Source: Pseudomonas sp. Bout1 (GTDB lineage: Bacteria > Pseudomonadota > Gammaproteobacteria > Pseudomonadales > Pseudomonadaceae). Taken from it: 64,000 bases of DNA. The stretch lies in NCBI RefSeq assembly GCF_034314165.1, contig NZ_JAVIWK010000001.1, forward strand, positions 3,797,001 through 3,861,000, in the 5' to 3' direction. Shown piece by piece: positions 9,040 through 19,244 of this stretch. The notes below the pieces were generated by a model. The model made no database searches. It saw nothing but the letters and a program-made list of their open reading frames with translations, and was not told the DNA's origin. A program made the translations under genes and the position numbers. Numbering within the stretch: the stretch's first letter is position 1; every line of letters begins with the position of its first letter.

Positions 9040-9516
9040 TCAAGGCGTTTGGCGGGCGGCACGCAGCACCGCGCGGAGGATTTCGATATGGGTGCCGCAG
9101 CGGCACAGGTTGCCCGACAGTTCGCTGCGCACCTGGGCTTCGCTGGGGTTTGGATTGCGGTCTAGCAAGGCCTTGGCGGTCATGATCATGCCGTTCAGGC
9201 AGTAGCCGCACTGGGCGGCCTGCTCGTCGATAAAGGCCTGTTGCACCGGGTGCGGGGTTTGGCGGGTGCCGAGGCCTTCAAGGGTGACGATGTCGCGGCC
9301 CACGGCGCCCGACAGGGGGAAGACGCAGGAACGTGCGGCCACGCCATCGATTATCACCGTGCAGGCGCCGCACTCCCCCAGGCCGCAACCGTATTTGGGG
9401 CCGTTGAGTTGCAGGTCATTGCGCAGGATGAGCAATAGCGGGGTGTCGGCCATTGCGCTGACTTGTGTGGTGTGGCCGTTGACCTCAAGCGTTACCGTGA
9501 TGTGCTGGCTGATCAT
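9040..9516 (-). CDS. nicA: Nicotinate dehydrogenase small [2Fe-2S] subunit NicA
   Basis: This 158-residue protein has the two-cluster layout of xanthine dehydrogenase iron-sulfur subunits. A plant-type ferredoxin fold holds cysteines in KYGCGLGECGACTV (about residues 36-49). A helical domain carries CGYCLNGMIMT and NLCRCGTH. It moves electrons from the molybdenum centre of NicB to its hemes. ATG 9516 gives the usual NicA length; the frame stays open 11 codons further upstream, but those residues do not look conserved. nicB starts 11 bases after the stop, so the two form an operon. Confidence 0.92.
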   Translation of the reverse strand: MISQHITVTLEVNGHTTQVSAMADTPLLLILRNDLQLNGPKYGCGLGECGACTVIIDGVAARSCVFPLSGAVGRDIVTLEGLGTRQTPHPVQQAFIDEQAAQCGYCLNGMIMTAKALLDRNPNPSEAQVRSELSGNLCRCGTHIEILRAVLRAARQTP

Positions 9517-9534
9517 TCGCTTCGCCCATGGCTT

Positions 9535-9557
9535 TGGTGAAGTGCCCACTACATTAA
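9535..9557. promoter_or_regulatory. Operator-like repeat 1 upstream of nicA
   Basis: This 23-base element shares 19 positions with the copy at 9607-9629. Its core is an imperfect palindrome, TGAAGT-GCCC-ACTACA (9538-9553). It starts 19 bases upstream of the nicA start codon, next to a possible TTGACT -35 (9560-9565 on the minus strand), so a bound repressor would block nicA transcription. No GTATAC palindrome like that of nicX/nicC is present here, so a different regulator, such as NicS, is suggested. Confidence 0.55.
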
Positions 9558-9606
9558 ATAGTCAAAAAAAAGCGTCGCGTACCTGGGGTCTCGCGACACA
9601 CTTGAC

Positions 9607-9629
9607 TGGTGAAGTGGTTACTACATCAA
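9607..9629. promoter_or_regulatory. Operator-like repeat 2 upstream of nicA
   Basis: This is the second copy of the 23-base element, starting 72 bases from the first, close to seven helical turns, so both sites face nearly the same way. Its core is TGAAGT-GGTT-ACTACA (9610-9625). Matched bases are concentrated in the two half-sites and the centre varies, as expected for a dimeric repressor site. Confidence 0.55.
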
Positions 9630-9674
9630 TGCACAGCAAAAACGGTGCCAGCCCGTCAGGCAAATGCTATTTAC

Positions 9675-9784
9675 GTAGCAGCTGTTGAGCCTTGGCGAGG
9701 CTGCGTGGGCGCGATGCGGGGTTGTGCATGGCTCGCTATAGAGGTGCGGCCGACGCAGCCTCGCTGGGGCTCGACAGCTGCTAC
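9675..9784. repeat. Large imperfect inverted repeat between nicA and nicR
   Basis: GTAGCAGCTGT at 9675 and GGCGAGGCTGCGT shortly after are mirrored by ACGCAGCCTCGC and ACAGCTGCTAC, which ends at 9784. The element is REP-like but differs from the other REP types in the window. It lies 10 bases past the nicR stop and may terminate nicXR transcription. Confidence 0.7.
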
Positions 9785-9794
9785 GGGGGGGGCT

Positions 9795-10232
9795 TCAGGT
9801 GGTTTGGGGGTCGTCGATCATTTTGCGTAGCAGGAATAGCACGGCGACGCGTTCGGCAGGGTTGAGGTTGCTCAGGGTCAGTTCGGTGATGGTCGCAGCG
9901 CAGGGTACGGTTTGCTGTACTAGGGCGGAGCCGGAGTCGGACAGGTTGACCACGACTTTGCGCTTGTCCTGGGGGTCGGGCTCCAGGGTGATCAGTTCGC
10001 GGGCCTTGAGGCGTTCGACGATGCCGCGGATGGTCGCCTGGTCGACGGCGGTGGCCTTGACCAGTTCGGTCAGCGAACTTGCACCGTGATCGCGCAGGGC
10101 GCACAGGGTGACGAACTGGACGGCGGTGAGCTGGGAGTCGCCGACGTTCTGCTGGAAGATTGCCAGGTGGCGCTGGTAGGCCTTGCGCAGCAGGTGGCCG
10201 ACTTGTTCGGAGAAAACATAGGAATCAGGCAC
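9795..10232 (-). CDS. nicR: MarR family repressor NicR
   Basis: This 145-residue MarR protein has a winged helix (about residues 45-105: SSLTELVKATAVDQATIRGIV, then DPQDKRKVVVNLSDSG). In P. putida, NicR represses the nicXR and nicC-T operons and is released by 6-hydroxynicotinate. Position downstream of nicX on the same strand matches the nicXR operon. The start codon is GTG at 10232; no in-frame ATG exists nearby upstream. A REP pair sits between nicX and nicR, which may lower nicR expression relative to nicX. Confidence 0.88.
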   Translation of the reverse strand: MPDSYVFSEQVGHLLRKAYQRHLAIFQQNVGDSQLTAVQFVTLCALRDHGASSLTELVKATAVDQATIRGIVERLKARELITLEPDPQDKRKVVVNLSDSGSALVQQTVPCAATITELTLSNLNPAERVAVLFLLRKMIDDPQTT

Positions 10233-10326
10233 GGCGGGCTCGCGGAGACGGTGGGCGATGGGGTGGCATGATGGCGGGGTTGTGGGTTGGACTCAAGCAT
10301 CAGCCACTGAAGGAATCAAATCGAAT

Positions 10327-10415
10327 GTGGGAGCTGGCTTGCCTGCGATTGCGGTGGATCAGCCAGCTCTCTGTTGGCTGACACTCCGCTATCGCAGGCA
10401 AGCCAGCTCCTACAG
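10327..10415. repeat. REP pair between nicX and nicR
   Basis: GTGGGAGCTGGCTTGCCTGC and the inverse GCAGGCAAGCCAGCTCC face each other around about 50 bases. It is inside the presumed nicXR operon, eight bases past the nicX stop. Confidence 0.85.
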
Positions 10416-10422
10416 GGGATTT

Positions 10423-11475
10423 TTAGCGGGCCAGGGAGGCTTGGGGGGCTACGACGTCGCCGGCGATGACGACGGCTTGGTCGTCGAGGTAGACATCGCA
10501 ATTGCGTAGCGGGATGTCCATATGGCACGGCGTTTTGCGGGTGCCGCCGACCTCGGTGTTCGGGCCGGTGGAGAACAGGAAGTTGCCGTAGAACGCCCGG
10601 GCGTCCATGCACATGCCGTCGTTTTTGTCGTGCAGGCCCATGGCTGTCCATTGCGCCCGTGGCTGCAGGCCCCAGCCGATGTGGGAGATGCCGTATACCT
10701 CGGGGTCGTTGAAGTACTTCATGTACTCGCGCAGGTATTCGGCTTCGAAACCGCCGTGGATGTTGGTGATGAAGCCCTTCTCGATCTCCAGGGTGATTTT
10801 TTCCCGGGTGTAGGTCTTGAAGGGCAGCAGGATGTCGCCGATATCCAGCACCAGCACGCCTTCGGCGGTTTCTTCGTTTGGCCAGGAGAACAGGAAGCCG
10901 CTCGGCCAGTGATCCCAGCGCCCCGGTTCGTCGGCAAAGCCGTATTCGGTGACTGACGGGTATTGCCCCAATGCTGCACGAAAATCACTGCCGGCGCGGG
11001 ATTTGACGTGGATCGAACGGGCCTTTTTCAACAGCTCTTCGGCCGCCAGTACGCGCACCTTGTCTTCTTCGGTCGGCAGCATGCGCGCCAGTACTTCCGG
11101 GGGCTCCACCGCCAGCAGGATGCGCGTGCCGGTCTTGAGGATCTGCTCCTGCTCCGGCGAGTGCAGCAGCATCATGGTGTCGACAATCAGGTCGGCCGCC
11201 TCCAGTGCCCGCTGGGCCGCGATATTGCCGGTCAACGCGGTGTCACCGCAGTAGGCCGTCATGTCATTGCCCATCGCCCGGGGATGGTTGAACGAAGGCA
11301 ATTCCACCGCGTACACCATGGCCCCCAGGCGCTGGGCAGCGTCCATCGCGGCACGCACGGTGCGCGGGTCGGAGTAGTGGCTCTTGAGCACGGCGACGCT
11401 CTGGGTCGGATCGACCTTCGAGAGCTTCAACACGTGTTCAAACATCTGGGTCAGTTCGCAATCACTTACCGGCAT
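10423..11475 (-). CDS. nicX: 2,5-dihydroxypyridine 5,6-dioxygenase NicX
   Basis: This 350-residue iron(II) dioxygenase opens the ring of 2,5-dihydroxypyridine to N-formylmaleamate, the third step of nicotinate breakdown. The sequence fits the M29 aminopeptidase-like fold of NicX, with probable metal ligands in the C-terminal half (EIEKGFITNIHGGFEAEYL, SHIGWGLQPRAQW, and KTPCHMDIPLRNC). ATG 11475 has AGGAG about nine bases upstream; nine more codons upstream are open but less likely. It diverges from nicC across a 308 bp control region. Confidence 0.92.
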   Translation of the reverse strand: MPVSDCELTQMFEHVLKLSKVDPTQSVAVLKSHYSDPRTVRAAMDAAQRLGAMVYAVELPSFNHPRAMGNDMTAYCGDTALTGNIAAQRALEAADLIVDTMMLLHSPEQEQILKTGTRILLAVEPPEVLARMLPTEEDKVRVLAAEELLKKARSIHVKSRAGSDFRAALGQYPSVTEYGFADEPGRWDHWPSGFLFSWPNEETAEGVLVLDIGDILLPFKTYTREKITLEIEKGFITNIHGGFEAEYLREYMKYFNDPEVYGISHIGWGLQPRAQWTAMGLHDKNDGMCMDARAFYGNFLFSTGPNTEVGGTRKTPCHMDIPLRNCDVYLDDQAVVIAGDVVAPQASLAR

Positions 11476-11539
11476 TTCCTGTCTCCTCAGCTGCTGCACC
11501 AAGATCTGGCAGTGCGCTTCACTCTAGTGCGTTTTTATA

Positions 11540-11549
11540 GCGTATACGC
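11540..11549. promoter_or_regulatory. Palindrome GCGTATACGC, candidate NicR operator of nicX
   Basis: This perfect 10-base palindrome immediately precedes, on the minus strand, TATAAA (11534-11539), a good -10 for nicX. A bound repressor would cover the promoter. A close copy lies in the nicC promoter at 11715. The assignment to NicR is inference from pathway knowledge and placement. Confidence 0.6.
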
Positions 11550-11702
11550 CAATTAATAACGATAAGAACTGATTTAATGACGGACTGCAAGCGCCACGCC
11601 AAAACGTTACTAATCCACACACGCCCAATGAAATATAGAGAAATACAGTGACAGGGGATCGATACGGCCAAAATGATAATTTTTCAGGTGCAGGCTTTTC
11701 AT

Positions 11703-13723
<2,021 letters not shown>

Positions 13724-13734
13724 CGGAGACCACC

Positions 13735-14487
13735 ATGCTCAAGCCTTACCGCATCGGCCAGATCGTGCCGAGCTCCAACACCACCATGGAAACCGAGATC
13801 CCGGCGATGCTCAACGCACGCCAGGCGATCCGCCCCGAACGCTTCACCTTTCACTCCAGCCGCATGCGCATGAAGCAAGTGCGCAAGGAAGAACTGGCCG
13901 CGATGGACGGCGAGTCCGACCGCTGCGCCATCGAACTGTCCGACGCCAAGGTCGACGTGCTGGGTTACGCCTGCCTGGTGGCGATCATGGCCATGGGGTT
14001 GGGTTATCACCGCAACTCCGAACAACGCCTGCGCAAGGCCACTGCCGACAACGACGCCAACGCCCCGGTGATCACCAGTGCCGGCGCGTTGATCGAAGGC
14101 CTGAAAGTCATGGGTGCCAAACGCATCGCCATTGTCGCTCCGTACATGAAACCGCTGACCGAGCTGGTGGTGAACTACATCCGCGAAGAAGGCTTTGAAG
14201 TCGTGGACTGGCGCGCCCTGGAGATCCCCGACAACCTCGAAGTGGCCCGCCACGACCCGGCCAACCTGCCGGCCATCGTCGCCGGGATGAACCTGGAAGG
14301 TGTCGACGTGATCGTGCTGTCGGCCTGCGTGCAAATGCAGTCGCTGCCGGTGGTCGCCAAGGTTGAAGCGCAAACCGGCCTGCCGGTGCTCACCGCCGCC
14401 ATCGCCACCACCTACGCCATGCTCAAGGCCCTGGACCTGGAACCCATCGTCCCCGGCGCCGGCGCCCTACTCTCCGGCGCCTACTAA
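13735..14487 (+). CDS. nicE: Maleate cis-trans isomerase NicE
   Basis: This 250-residue member of the Asp/Glu racemase superfamily converts maleate to fumarate, the last step before the citric acid cycle. The two catalytic cysteines expected for the family are visible as Cys80 (GYACLVAI) and Cys198 (LSACVQMQ). The N-terminal IGQIVPSSNTTMETEIP is typical. It starts 11 bases after nicD with GGAGA upstream. Confidence 0.93.
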   Translation: MLKPYRIGQIVPSSNTTMETEIPAMLNARQAIRPERFTFHSSRMRMKQVRKEELAAMDGESDRCAIELSDAKVDVLGYACLVAIMAMGLGYHRNSEQRLRKATADNDANAPVITSAGALIEGLKVMGAKRIAIVAPYMKPLTELVVNYIREEGFEVVDWRALEIPDNLEVARHDPANLPAIVAGMNLEGVDVIVLSACVQMQSLPVVAKVEAQTGLPVLTAAIATTYAMLKALDLEPIVPGAGALLSGAY

Positions 14488-14496
14488 AAACGCTTT

Positions 14497-14594
14497 TGTG
14501 GCGAGGGAGCTTGCTCCCGCTGGGGTGCGAAGCGCCCCCAAAAAAAACAGGCCTGCTACGCAGTCCAGCGGGAGCAAGCTCCCTCGCCACAGGG
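14497..14594. repeat. REP pair, GTGGCGAGGGAGCTTGCTCC type, between nicE and nicF
   Basis: GTGGCGAGGGAGCTTGCTCC and its inverse enclose about 55 bases. It is the only long gap between nicD and nicF and could uncouple nicF expression from nicE. Confidence 0.85.
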
Positions 14595-14626
14595 TACGTG
14601 CACTGTCCATTACCGAGGACTGAAAG

Positions 14627-15259
14627 ATGACCGAACAATCTGCCGACGCCAACTACCAGGGCGTCTGGGGCAACCGAATCGGCTTCGGCAAGAAATCCGC
14701 CCTGCTGATGATCGACTTCATGCAGGGCTATACCACCGAAGGCGCGCCGCTGTTTGCCCCCGAAGTGCAAATCGCCGTCGCCGAAAGCGTCGGGTTGCTG
14801 GCCTGCGCCAGACGCCACGGGATCACCGTGGTACACACCAATATCCGCTACCATCCCGGCCATTTCGCCGATGGCGGAATGTGGGTAAAAAAGGCCCCGG
14901 TGATGAAAGACATGGTCGAAGGCAACCCCATGGCAGCCTTCTGCAGTGAAGTCCTGCCCTTGGCGAACGAAGTAGTGATCACCAAGCAATACGCCAGCGC
15001 GTTTTTTGGCAGCAGCCTGGCCCCGATGCTGCACGCCCAAGGCATCGACACCGTGGTGCTCGCCGGCTGTTCCACCAGCGGCTGCATCCGGGCTACCGCA
15101 GTCGATGCAGTGCAACATGGCTTTCGTACCATCGTCGTGCGCGAATGCGTCGGCGACCGCCACCCGGCGCCCCATGAAGCCAATTTGTTTGATATCGACA
15201 GCAAGTACGGCGACGTGGTCAGCAAGCAGGAAGCGATGAGCAAGTTCAAGGAGCAATAA
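14627..15259 (+). CDS. nicF: Maleamate amidohydrolase NicF
   Basis: This 210-residue isochorismatase-family cysteine hydrolase turns maleamate into maleate and ammonia. The expected triad is visible: Asp30 (LLMIDFMQGY), Lys120 (VITKQYASAF) and Cys153 (AGCSTSGCIRAT, second cysteine). Nitrogen of the pyridine ring is released here. GAGGA lies about 10 bases before the ATG. Confidence 0.93.
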   Translation: MTEQSADANYQGVWGNRIGFGKKSALLMIDFMQGYTTEGAPLFAPEVQIAVAESVGLLACARRHGITVVHTNIRYHPGHFADGGMWVKKAPVMKDMVEGNPMAAFCSEVLPLANEVVITKQYASAFFGSSLAPMLHAQGIDTVVLAGCSTSGCIRATAVDAVQHGFRTIVVRECVGDRHPAPHEANLFDIDSKYGDVVSKQEAMSKFKEQ

Positions 15260-15272
15260 GGCTTCATTAAGA

Positions 15273-15292
15273 ACCGCGCCACAGAGCGCGGT
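15273..15292 (+). terminator. Hairpin after nicF
   Basis: ACCGCGC (15273-15279) pairs with GCGCGGT (15286-15292) over a six-base loop, followed by a weak CTTGC tail rather than a T-run. A second hairpin, CAGCACT/AGTGCTG, lies at 15332-15349. They may attenuate or process the transcript before nicT. Confidence 0.4.
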
Positions 15293-15398
15293 CTTGCACC
15301 CTTCTGTCACTGCCTTTGGAAGTCGCTTGCACAGCACTCCGAAGTGCTGGAAAAAGCGGCCGTATAAAAACCATAAGTCACCGCCAGGAGACACCCCG

Positions 15399-16709
15399 AT
15401 GCCCATTGCGAATGCAGCGCCCGCGACCACCGTCGCCGACCCCGTCCACACGCTTTACCACAAGATCACCTGGAAGCTGATTCCGTTCCTGTGTTTCTGC
15501 TACTTGGCCGCTTACCTGGACCGTATCAATATCGGCTTCGCCAAACTGCAGATGCTCGACCAGTTGCACTTCAGCGAAACCGCGTTCGGCCTCGGCGCCG
15601 GGCTGTTTTTTGTCGGCTATATCATCTTTGAAGTGCCGAGCAACCTGATCCTGGAAAGGGTCGGCGCGAAGATCTGGATCGCCCGCATCATGATCACCTG
15701 GGGCCTGCTTTCGGCGTGCACCATGCTGGTCACCTCCACCACCCAGTTCTACATTTTGCGGTTCCTGCTGGGCGCCGCCGAGGCCGGGTTCCTGCCGGGC
15801 GTGCTGTATTACCTGACCACCTGGTTTCCCACCCATCGCCGGGGGCGCATCATCGCGTTGTTCATGATCGGCCTGCCGCTGTCCAGCGTGATCGGCGGCC
15901 CGTTGTCCGGCTGGATCATGGGCCACTTCGACAACATGGGCGGCCTGCGCGGCTGGCAATGGTTGTTCCTGATCGAAGCGGTGCCCAGCGTACTGCTCGG
16001 TATCTGGACCTTCTGGGCGCTGCCCAACTCCTACCAGCAAGCCAAATGGCTGTCGCCGGAAGAAAAGACCCTGCTGCAAAGCGAACTGCGCAAGGACGAC
16101 GCCGACGGCGCCGACAGCAAGCACAGCTTCCGTGACGGTTTCTTCAACCTCAAGGTGTGGATGCTCGGCGGGATCGACTTCTCGATCCTCCTCAGCGCCT
16201 ACGCCATGGGGTTCTGGATGCCAACATTCATCCGCAACGCGGGCATCACCGACACCTTCCACATCGGCATCCTCACCGCGTTGCCCAGCGTGGCCGCCCT
16301 GCTGGGCATGCTGCTGATCGGCGCCAGTTCCGACAAACACCGCGAACGCCGCTGGCACATCATCGTGCCGTTTTTCATCGGCGCAGCGGCGATGGCCACC
16401 AGCACCTTCTTCACCCATAACGTGGTCGCCACCGTGGCCCTGTTTGCGATTGCCTCGGCGGCGATCATCGGTGCGGTGCCGGTGTTTTTCAGCCTGCCGG
16501 CGACCTTTCTCAAAGGTACTGCCGCGGCTACCGGTTTTGCCCTGGCCTGCTCACTGGCGAACATCGCAGGCCTGGTGAGCAACTCGTTGATGGGGGTTGC
16601 GATTGACGTCACAGGCAGCAGTGCCGGGGCCTTGTGGTTTTTCGCCGGCTGCCTGATTCTCAGCAGCTTCCTGGTCATCGCCTTGCCGGCGAAACTGGTG
16701 AACCGTTAA
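15399..16709 (+). CDS. nicT: MFS transporter NicT, probable nicotinate/hydroxynicotinate uptake
   Basis: This 436-residue major facilitator has about 12 membrane segments and the anion:cation symporter signature YLDRINIGFAKLQML near residues 41-55. In P. putida, NicT takes up nicotinate pathway compounds. ATG 15399 follows AGGAG by eight bases; an ATG 35 codons upstream gives a polar extension unlike the family. The outer-membrane porin gene nicP, found with nicT in P. putida, is not present here. Confidence 0.88.
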   Translation: MPIANAAPATTVADPVHTLYHKITWKLIPFLCFCYLAAYLDRINIGFAKLQMLDQLHFSETAFGLGAGLFFVGYIIFEVPSNLILERVGAKIWIARIMITWGLLSACTMLVTSTTQFYILRFLLGAAEAGFLPGVLYYLTTWFPTHRRGRIIALFMIGLPLSSVIGGPLSGWIMGHFDNMGGLRGWQWLFLIEAVPSVLLGIWTFWALPNSYQQAKWLSPEEKTLLQSELRKDDADGADSKHSFRDGFFNLKVWMLGGIDFSILLSAYAMGFWMPTFIRNAGITDTFHIGILTALPSVAALLGMLLIGASSDKHRERRWHIIVPFFIGAAAMATSTFFTHNVVATVALFAIASAAIIGAVPVFFSLPATFLKGTAAATGFALACSLANIAGLVSNSLMGVAIDVTGSSAGALWFFAGCLILSSFLVIALPAKLVNR

Positions 16710-16718
16710 TAACAACAA
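16708..16718 (+). promoter_or_regulatory. Crc/Hfq (CA) motif before nucleoside hydrolase
   Basis: AATAACAACAA fits the A-rich AANAANAA target bound by Hfq with Crc on pseudomonad mRNAs under carbon catabolite repression. It overlaps the nicT stop and lies 18 bases before the next start codon, close enough to block translation. Confidence 0.5.
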
Positions 16719-16736
16719 TTGCTGGGGTAAATCTGC

Positions 16737-17819
16737 ATGCAAGGTCTCATCAAGCGCTGTGCCCTGCTTGTCGCCATCGGCCTGTGTGCCGGTACGGCGC
16801 AGGCCGCAGAAAAGGTCATCTTCGACACCGACTTCAACGTACTCAACGATGACGGCCAGGCCTTTATCATGCTCGCCCAGTTGCATGCGCAAAAACGCAT
16901 CGACCTGCTGGGCATGACCCTGGTCAGCGGTAACGCCTGGGTCGACCAGGAACAGGTCGACGCCCTCAAGGCGGTGGAACGCATGGGCGTGGAAAAGCAA
17001 GTCGGCGTGTATTCCGGCGCCGCCTACCCGCTGCTGCATGACTACGCCACCTATGAGGCGGAAAAAACCCTGTTCGGTTCCGGCTGGCCAGGCGCATTCA
17101 AGAACCCGCGCCCAACGAACGTATCACAGCTGGTTGCACCGCCGGACGGCCTGGCGACCCACACCACGCTGCGCAAGGAAACCGCCGCCCAGTTCATTGT
17201 CGACAGCGTACGGGCCAACCCCCATGAGGTAACGATTCTTGCAGTAGGCCCGCTGACCAACATTGCCCTGGCGATTCGGTCGGCGCCAGACATCGTGCCG
17301 CTGATCAAGCGCATCGTGTACATGGGTGGTGCGTTGGAGATTCCGGGCAATACCACGCCGGCGGCGGAGTTCAACTGGTGGTTCGACCCGGAGGCCGCAA
17401 AAATCGTATTGCGCTCGCCGATCGAACACGTGATTTTCCCCAACGACGTGTGTGAGAAAGTCACCTTCGACAAGTCGGTGTACCAGCGGGTGATCGCCCA
17501 TAAAGGCGCGATTGCCGACCTGTACAAGCACGAGTTCGGGCCACTGTTCGACAAGGACCCGGGCTATCACAGCTTCACCTGGGACAGCCTGCCGGCGCTG
17601 TTTCTGGTAAGCCCCGAGATCGTCACCGAATCACGCGAATTGTGGGTAGACGTAGACGCTACCTTCGGCGCCGATTACGGCCGGGCCTTGGGCTATAAGA
17701 AAGGCGCGCCGGTGGGCACGCAGAAGGCTAAGGTCGTGTTTGCCGTGGACCAGAAGAAGTTCTGGGACGGCTACGTGAACCTGGTCACCCTGCCAACGCC
17801 GGTCAACATCTTGCGCTGA
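16737..17819 (+). CDS. Secreted nucleoside hydrolase (inosine/uridine-preferring type), nic-linked
   Basis: This 360-residue protein has a clear signal peptide (CALLVAIGLCAGTAQA, cleavage near 23), so it should act in the periplasm. The mature part matches the ribonucleoside hydrolase fold. The N-terminal metal motif is DTDFNVLNDDGQA, longer by two residues before the paired aspartates than the standard DTDxGxDD. VGPLTNIALAI and the MGGAL segment are family hallmarks. It lies 27 bases after nicT in the same direction. I infer that it may free nicotinate or nicotinamide from ribosides for the pathway; a purine or pyrimidine nucleoside substrate is also possible. Confidence 0.82.
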   Translation: MQGLIKRCALLVAIGLCAGTAQAAEKVIFDTDFNVLNDDGQAFIMLAQLHAQKRIDLLGMTLVSGNAWVDQEQVDALKAVERMGVEKQVGVYSGAAYPLLHDYATYEAEKTLFGSGWPGAFKNPRPTNVSQLVAPPDGLATHTTLRKETAAQFIVDSVRANPHEVTILAVGPLTNIALAIRSAPDIVPLIKRIVYMGGALEIPGNTTPAAEFNWWFDPEAAKIVLRSPIEHVIFPNDVCEKVTFDKSVYQRVIAHKGAIADLYKHEFGPLFDKDPGYHSFTWDSLPALFLVSPEIVTESRELWVDVDATFGADYGRALGYKKGAPVGTQKAKVVFAVDQKKFWDGYVNLVTLPTPVNILR

Positions 17820-17889
17820 CTACGCAGGAACCTTGGGGGCTGTGGTTTAATTGCGCGCTTTGCCCAGCCCCTCAAGGAATCCGTTGTCG

Positions 17890-19173
17890 ATGAATCAGCC
17901 CGCCACCAAAGTCCTGGTCATTGGTTACGTCTGGCCAGAGCCCCGCTCTTCGGCCGCCGGCGGGCACATGATGCAGATTCTGGAGAGCTTCCTGGCCCAG
18001 GGCTGGGACATTACCTTCAGCAGCCCGGCCGTCACCGGCGAACACAAGGCCGACTTGCCTGCCCTGGGCATTCGCGAATGTGCGATTGAGCTGAATAACA
18101 GCAGCTTCGATGATTTCATCACCGAACTGGCCCCGAATATCGTGCTGTTCGACCGCTTCATGATGCAAGAGCAGTTCGGCTGGCGTGTGGAAAAATGCTG
18201 CCCGAATGCCCTTCGTGTGCTGGAAAGCTCGGACTTGCAAAGCCTGCGGGATGCCCGCCACCAGCGCCTCAAGGAGTTCTTGAAGGCTCAACCCGACGCT
18301 GATGACTTCAGCCCCTTGTTCAGCCCGGGCCTGAGCGCCGAATTCGACTACATGGCCGACACCGATGTGGCTAAACGCGAAATTGCGGCGATCTACCGCT
18401 GCGACATCAGCCTGATGATCTCCGATGTGGAAATCCAGCTACTGACCGAGCACTTCAAGGTACCCGCCGCCCTGCTCCACTGGTGCCCGCTGATGGTCGC
18501 GCCGCCCGCCCAGGCCTTCACGCCGTTCGAAGACCGCGCACACTTCCTGAGCATCGGCAATTTCCGCCATGCACCCAACTGGGATGCGGTGCTCTGGATG
18601 AAGAACAGCGTCTGGCCGCTGATCCGCCAGCAACTGCCCGGCGCTCAATTGCACGTGTATGGCGCCTATACACCGCCCAAGGCCACCGCGCTGCACAACC
18701 CGGCCCAAGGCTTTCATGTGATGAACTGGGCTGAAGACGCCTTGCAGGTAATGGCCGCCGCGCGGATCTGCCTGGCGCCGCTGCGCTTTGGCGCCGGGAT
18801 CAAGGGCAAGCTGGCCGACGCGATGCTCTGTGGCACGCCCAGCATCACCACACCGATTGGCGCCGAAGGCATGGGCGAGCCGTGGCCCGGCGCGGTGGAG
18901 CACAGCGCCAGTGCGCTGGCGGCTGAAGCCGTTGCGTTGTACCAGGACGAAGGGCGCTGGACCCAGGCCCAGGAACACGGCCGGCAATTACTCGCCCGCC
19001 GTTATGCCCAGGACCTGCACGGTCCGGCCCTGGTGGCGCGCCTGGAGCAATGCCGCCACGAGTTGGCCGAGCACCGCCGCAACAATTTCACCGGCAGCAT
19101 GCTGCGCCACCACTTGCACAAAAGTACCCAGTACATGGCGCAGTGGATCGAGGCGAAAAACCGCACCCTGTAG
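17890..19173 (+). CDS. Glycosyltransferase, GT4-like
   Basis: This 427-residue protein has two Rossmann-like halves. The N-terminal half carries VLVIGYVWPEPRSSAAGGHMM. The C-terminal half carries IGNFRHAPNWDAV and GAGIKGKLADAMLCGTPSIT, the donor-binding region of GT4 enzymes. ATG 17890 is preferred over 17851 because the extra 13 residues are not conserved in character. No polysaccharide genes surround it, so acceptor and pathway are unknown. Confidence 0.75.
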   Translation: MNQPATKVLVIGYVWPEPRSSAAGGHMMQILESFLAQGWDITFSSPAVTGEHKADLPALGIRECAIELNNSSFDDFITELAPNIVLFDRFMMQEQFGWRVEKCCPNALRVLESSDLQSLRDARHQRLKEFLKAQPDADDFSPLFSPGLSAEFDYMADTDVAKREIAAIYRCDISLMISDVEIQLLTEHFKVPAALLHWCPLMVAPPAQAFTPFEDRAHFLSIGNFRHAPNWDAVLWMKNSVWPLIRQQLPGAQLHVYGAYTPPKATALHNPAQGFHVMNWAEDALQVMAAARICLAPLRFGAGIKGKLADAMLCGTPSITTPIGAEGMGEPWPGAVEHSASALAAEAVALYQDEGRWTQAQEHGRQLLARRYAQDLHGPALVARLEQCRHELAEHRRNNFTGSMLRHHLHKSTQYMAQWIEAKNRTL

Positions 19174-19244
19174 ACACAGAGGCTGGCGAGGTGGCGCGCA
19201 AGGGGGCATTATCCTTTTCGCGACCACAATAAAGCGACGGCAGC

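Noticed and set aside
5487..9516. Isoquinoline 1-oxidoreductase (IorAB) instead of NicAB
   Set aside because: The three cytochrome c domains on the large subunit and the surrounding complete nicotinate pathway favour nicotinate dehydrogenase.
15378..16418. 346-codon minus-strand frame over nicT
   Set aside because: The nicT signature and membrane pattern are on the plus strand; this frame has no recognisable motif.
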